A model generated the notes under the pieces. That model ran no database searches, was not told the origin of the DNA, and worked only from the letters and a program-made list of their open reading frames with translations. Positions 61,537-64,000 of a DNA stretch of 64,000 nt are shown piece after piece. Source of the DNA: CAUPWF01 sp964367905. GTDB taxonomy: Bacteria; Bacillota; Clostridia; Lachnospirales; Lachnospiraceae. Position numbers and translations under genes: made by a program. The DNA lies in contig CAYIZP010000007.1 in NCBI GenBank assembly GCA_964367905.1, forward strand, positions 24,238-88,237, read 5' to 3'. Each line of letters begins with the position of its first letter. The stretch's first letter is position 1.

Positions 61537-63723
61537 TTATTTAATTATTCTTTTTTTGTTATAAACTACTGTACCGATTGCACCTAATGAAATAACTGCT
61601 AATAATGCATAAAACCATATATTGCTGTTATCACCAGTCTGAGGTGTACTTGTTTGTGGACTATCTTTATCTCCACTATCGGTTGGTGGTGGTGTAACTG
61701 TTGCTTCGTTCACTTGAATATTTACAGTTGCCTCACCGTCTGCAAAGGCTACAGTGAATACCTGTTTACCTACTGGTAATTTTTCGACATAATCAGCGTT
61801 TAAAGTAATGATTACCGAACCTGCTTTTGCTTCGTAATTGCTAGGATCTACTAAGTTCCCGCTTAAGTATAAACCTGTGAAATCCGTAAAATTTCCGTTG
61901 ACTTTAAATGTAATCTCGTCGCCTTTTCCTATAGTGGTGGTTTGAGAACCTCCCTGTTGTACCGTGTAGATCCATTTCGCAATTAAATCTATATTAGCAT
62001 TAACAGGTGTATTAAAATCAAACTTATTCGCACCGTTATACCAACCATCAAAGGTAGCCCCCTCTTTTGTAGGTTCGGCAGGCGAAGTTGCTTTTCCCCC
62101 AGCATCGACATTTTGATTTGGTACAGTAGAACCACCAGTTGAATCAAATGTTACTGTATATCCAAGAGCGTCGATTACCAAGTCCGTAACTTCTATAGTT
62201 CCTGCTGCGTCACTAAATTTTTTAGAACAAACACTACAGCTCCAGTGTTCAATCATTCCGTCAGTCGCACTTGTGGGATCAATTTTCGGATTATACGTCA
62301 AAGTGTGTCCTGTTGGGGGTATAACAGTCACCTCACTCGTAGAATCACATCTCAAACAATGTTTTGATTTACTGCCTGCTGTCGTACAAGTAGCAGGAGT
62401 ATCTACAGTAAAATCAGAGCTGTAGTCATGAGATCCATGATAATCTTCACAAATAGCAGATAAAACATCTGTGGTTGAAGCACCTGTTACACCTATTAAA
62501 GCATCACCGTTTGCCAATGCATTATTACCTGTATTTACAGTCATATCATATAATGAATTACTAATAGTAACTGAGCCATCGTTAAAACCTAAATATCCTC
62601 CAACATCTTCAACATCACTTGTCACTTGAACTGCGGTGTGTGAATTTGCAACATCGGCATTGGATAACGTACCCGCAAAACCGCCTGCTTTTGCGTTCCA
62701 TCCGTTAACATGACTAGTAAGAGTACCCTTTGCAGCACAGTTATTCACAGTTGATTTGTTAGAACTGTAACTATGTAAGATACCTACAAATCCGCCCGAA
62801 TTCCAGTCATATGCGTTGATATCACTGTTTGCGAAAGACCTCTCGATATCAACTTCTATAGCCTCACCGACAAAACCACCTATAACATACGCGCCTGTAA
62901 GATTAGCATTTGTCACACTACTGTCGGACACTTTCGATTTGTCAAGAACTCCAAACATACCTCCGATATTAGAAGCGTAGTTGCCAGTACCGTTTGCATG
63001 AGTGATTGTTACATCAGAAACATTACAGTTTTTCACAGTGCCCTGTTCATAACGACCAGCCAATCCTCCTGAAATAACAGGCATATTACCGCCATGGATC
63101 ACCTCGATTGTACCTGAAACGGTAACATTTTCAATTACCATCTGGTCAATATTGTTGGCTGTGGCATGACCAATCAAAATTCCTGCACTGCTTTCTCTTG
63201 TATCTTTCTCTGCACTTGTTTTTACATAAGCGTTTTTAATAGTAAGATTTTGAACGATAGGCGCATCACTACTGCCATCAAAGCTGCCAATTACACTGCC
63301 GAATAGTCCCGCATAACAGTTAGTTGCACTTTCATCTACAACCATGCCACTGATGGTTTTTGAATTACCGTCAAAATGACCGCTGAACGAACCATTTTTG
63401 CCCGACACATTCCAACCGCTGTTACCGATTGGAATCCAGCGATGTGCGGATAAGTTTATGTCAGCAGTCAGTTTGTAGTATGTGTTATTTTGAATACCGC
63501 TACCTGGCGTATTACTCTGTACTGCTAAATAGGCTAATTCTTCAGCAGTTGATATTTGATACGGATCGCTTCCCGTTCCACTACCTGCAGAATATGATTC
63601 AGAGGCATTGTCAGCCCAAGATGTTACTGGTATAGTCTCCGCAAAAACTGATAATGGTGCCAAAGCAACGATTAAACACACTGCAAGTAAAAAGCTTACA
63701 ACTTTTGTTTTATTTATTTTCAT
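61537..63723 (-). CDS. Sortase-anchored surface protein with GLUG and InlB-type repeats
   Basis: The 728-residue protein has a signal peptide cleaved near VFAETIP. A long beta-helix-like region (about 45-420) has GLUG-type units (GGFVGEAIEVD, GGFVGILHSY, GGFAGTLSNA). A cysteine-bearing segment follows (HCLRCDSTSE and WSCSVCSKKF), then an InlB repeat (about 522-590, VTFDSTGGSTVPNQ to LIAKW). The C-terminal signal is TPQTGD, a hydrophobic helix and KKRIIK. The xPQTG motif fits the class B sortase at 14827-15702. An adhesin role is likely. The SD AGGAGAG precedes the start. Confidence 0.88.
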   Translation of the reverse strand: MKINKTKVVSFLLAVCLIVALAPLSVFAETIPVTSWADNASESYSAGSGTGSDPYQISTAEELAYLAVQSNTPGSGIQNNTYYKLTADINLSAHRWIPIGNSGWNVSGKNGSFSGHFDGNSKTISGMVVDESATNCYAGLFGSVIGSFDGSSDAPIVQNLTIKNAYVKTSAEKDTRESSAGILIGHATANNIDQMVIENVTVSGTIEVIHGGNMPVISGGLAGRYEQGTVKNCNVSDVTITHANGTGNYASNIGGMFGVLDKSKVSDSSVTNANLTGAYVIGGFVGEAIEVDIERSFANSDINAYDWNSGGFVGILHSYSSNKSTVNNCAAKGTLTSHVNGWNAKAGGFAGTLSNADVANSHTAVQVTSDVEDVGGYLGFNDGSVTISNSLYDMTVNTGNNALANGDALIGVTGASTTDVLSAICEDYHGSHDYSSDFTVDTPATCTTAGSKSKHCLRCDSTSEVTVIPPTGHTLTYNPKIDPTSATDGMIEHWSCSVCSKKFSDAAGTIEVTDLVIDALGYTVTFDSTGGSTVPNQNVDAGGKATSPAEPTKEGATFDGWYNGANKFDFNTPVNANIDLIAKWIYTVQQGGSQTTTIGKGDEITFKVNGNFTDFTGLYLSGNLVDPSNYEAKAGSVIITLNADYVEKLPVGKQVFTVAFADGEATVNIQVNEATVTPPPTDSGDKDSPQTSTPQTGDNSNIWFYALLAVISLGAIGTVVYNKKRIIK

Positions 63724-63931
63724 AATTTTCTCTCCTATTTTAATCTATTTAGTTTAAACGTAGCAGGTAATTTATCCATCGCGAATTCGATAGAAAATGC
63801 GGTATAAATACGAAAAAAAACTACCACATATGCTTTTCATAGCATACGGATAGCTTATATTTTTATAGTCATAGTATAAATTGGTATTAGAAAAAAATTG
63901 ACATGATAAAAAAACAGTTACAGAATTTCTA
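63724..63931 (-). promoter_or_regulatory. Upstream region of the surface protein gene
   Basis: This 208-bp AT-rich stretch leads into the surface protein gene. TATGCT and AGCATA form a short hairpin near 63830-63847 that could be an operator. A TTGACA at 63898-63903 on the plus strand has no good partner -10 box. No open frame of note is present. Confidence 0.4.
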
Positions 63932-64000
63932 TGCTCTGTGCTCTCTGCTCTGTGCTCTGTGCTCTGTGCTCTGTGCTCTGTGCTCTGTGCTCTGTGCTCT
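63932..64000 (+). repeat. Heptanucleotide tandem repeat TGCTCTG, running off the window
   Basis: Units of TGCTCTG follow each other from 63932 to the last base, just under ten copies. Only the second unit (63939-63945, TGCTCTC) differs. The array continues past the window edge, so its true length and right flank are unknown. Confidence 0.95.

Noticed and set aside
63724..63931. Riboswitch upstream of the surface protein gene
   Set aside because: Only one short hairpin is visible and no conserved aptamer motif could be recognized.
63932..64000. Possible CRISPR array at the window edge
   Set aside because: The units are 7 bp and contiguous with no spacers, so it is a simple tandem repeat.

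Overview
This 64 kb window is an AT-rich chromosomal segment from a Gram-positive clostridium, most likely a member of the Lachnospiraceae. The evidence is strong AGGAGG-type ribosome binding sites, an rpsF-ssb-rpsR operon preceded by a DUF951 gene, a class B sortase with a PQTG-type wall protein, pyrophosphate-dependent phosphofructokinases, and YesM/YesN two-component systems beside sugar ABC transporters. The family assignment is inference. No rRNA, tRNA, CRISPR array, complete insertion sequence or prophage was seen.

1-23.1 kb is mostly housekeeping. It holds pdxST with a divergent MocR-type regulator (vitamin B6), a cation efflux protein, a nuclease-like hypothetical protein, a short-chain dehydrogenase, thiD, an ECF sigma/anti-sigma/ABC operon, a CapA-like phosphatase, a lipid kinase, prephenate dehydrogenase and an M23 cell-wall hydrolase. 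These are followed by rpsF-ssb-rpsR with a probable S6:S18 leader and an overlooked 59-residue DUF951 gene, then a class B sortase, NudC, an M24 peptidase, the udp-deoB-deoC nucleoside salvage operon and a Csp-like subtilase. Two 187-bp inverted copies of a MITE-like element (8681-8867 and 16579-16765) lie here. Each has terminal inverted repeats and a 3-bp target duplication.

23.2-32.6 kb holds two paralogous PPi-phosphofructokinases that flank a nine-gene, single-strand cluster (31040 down to 24419). The cluster resembles a reduced Tad/Flp pilus system: a CpaF/TadA-like ATPase, one large TadB/C-like membrane protein, three tiny Flp-like peptides without a leader peptide (two of them very short genes), pseudopilin-like proteins and a large secreted InlB-repeat protein. 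No prepilin peptidase, CpaB, TadZ or secretin gene is present. This is the best candidate for an under-described system.

32.6-37.6 kb contains a membrane-anchored hypothetical protein, a large FAD-dependent oxidoreductase, a PH-domain protein and an Rpn-type PD-(D/E)XK nuclease.

37.6-61.5 kb is a Gram-positive polysaccharide-utilization region. One operon-like run (48755 down to 37626) encodes a sugar-binding lipoprotein, two permeases, a GH78-like enzyme, a sugar isomerase/epimerase, a Gfo/Idh/MocA pseudogene, GH43, GH42 and an intact Gfo/Idh/MocA dehydrogenase. Upstream lie a YesM/YesN pair, a second ABC importer, an AraC regulator overlapping a second YesM/YesN pair, and a divergent GH31 gene. 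Galactose-, arabinose/xylose- and rhamnose-containing plant polysaccharide (for example pectic side chains) is the inferred substrate class. The window ends with a sortase-anchored GLUG/InlB-repeat surface protein and a heptanucleotide tandem repeat that runs off the edge.
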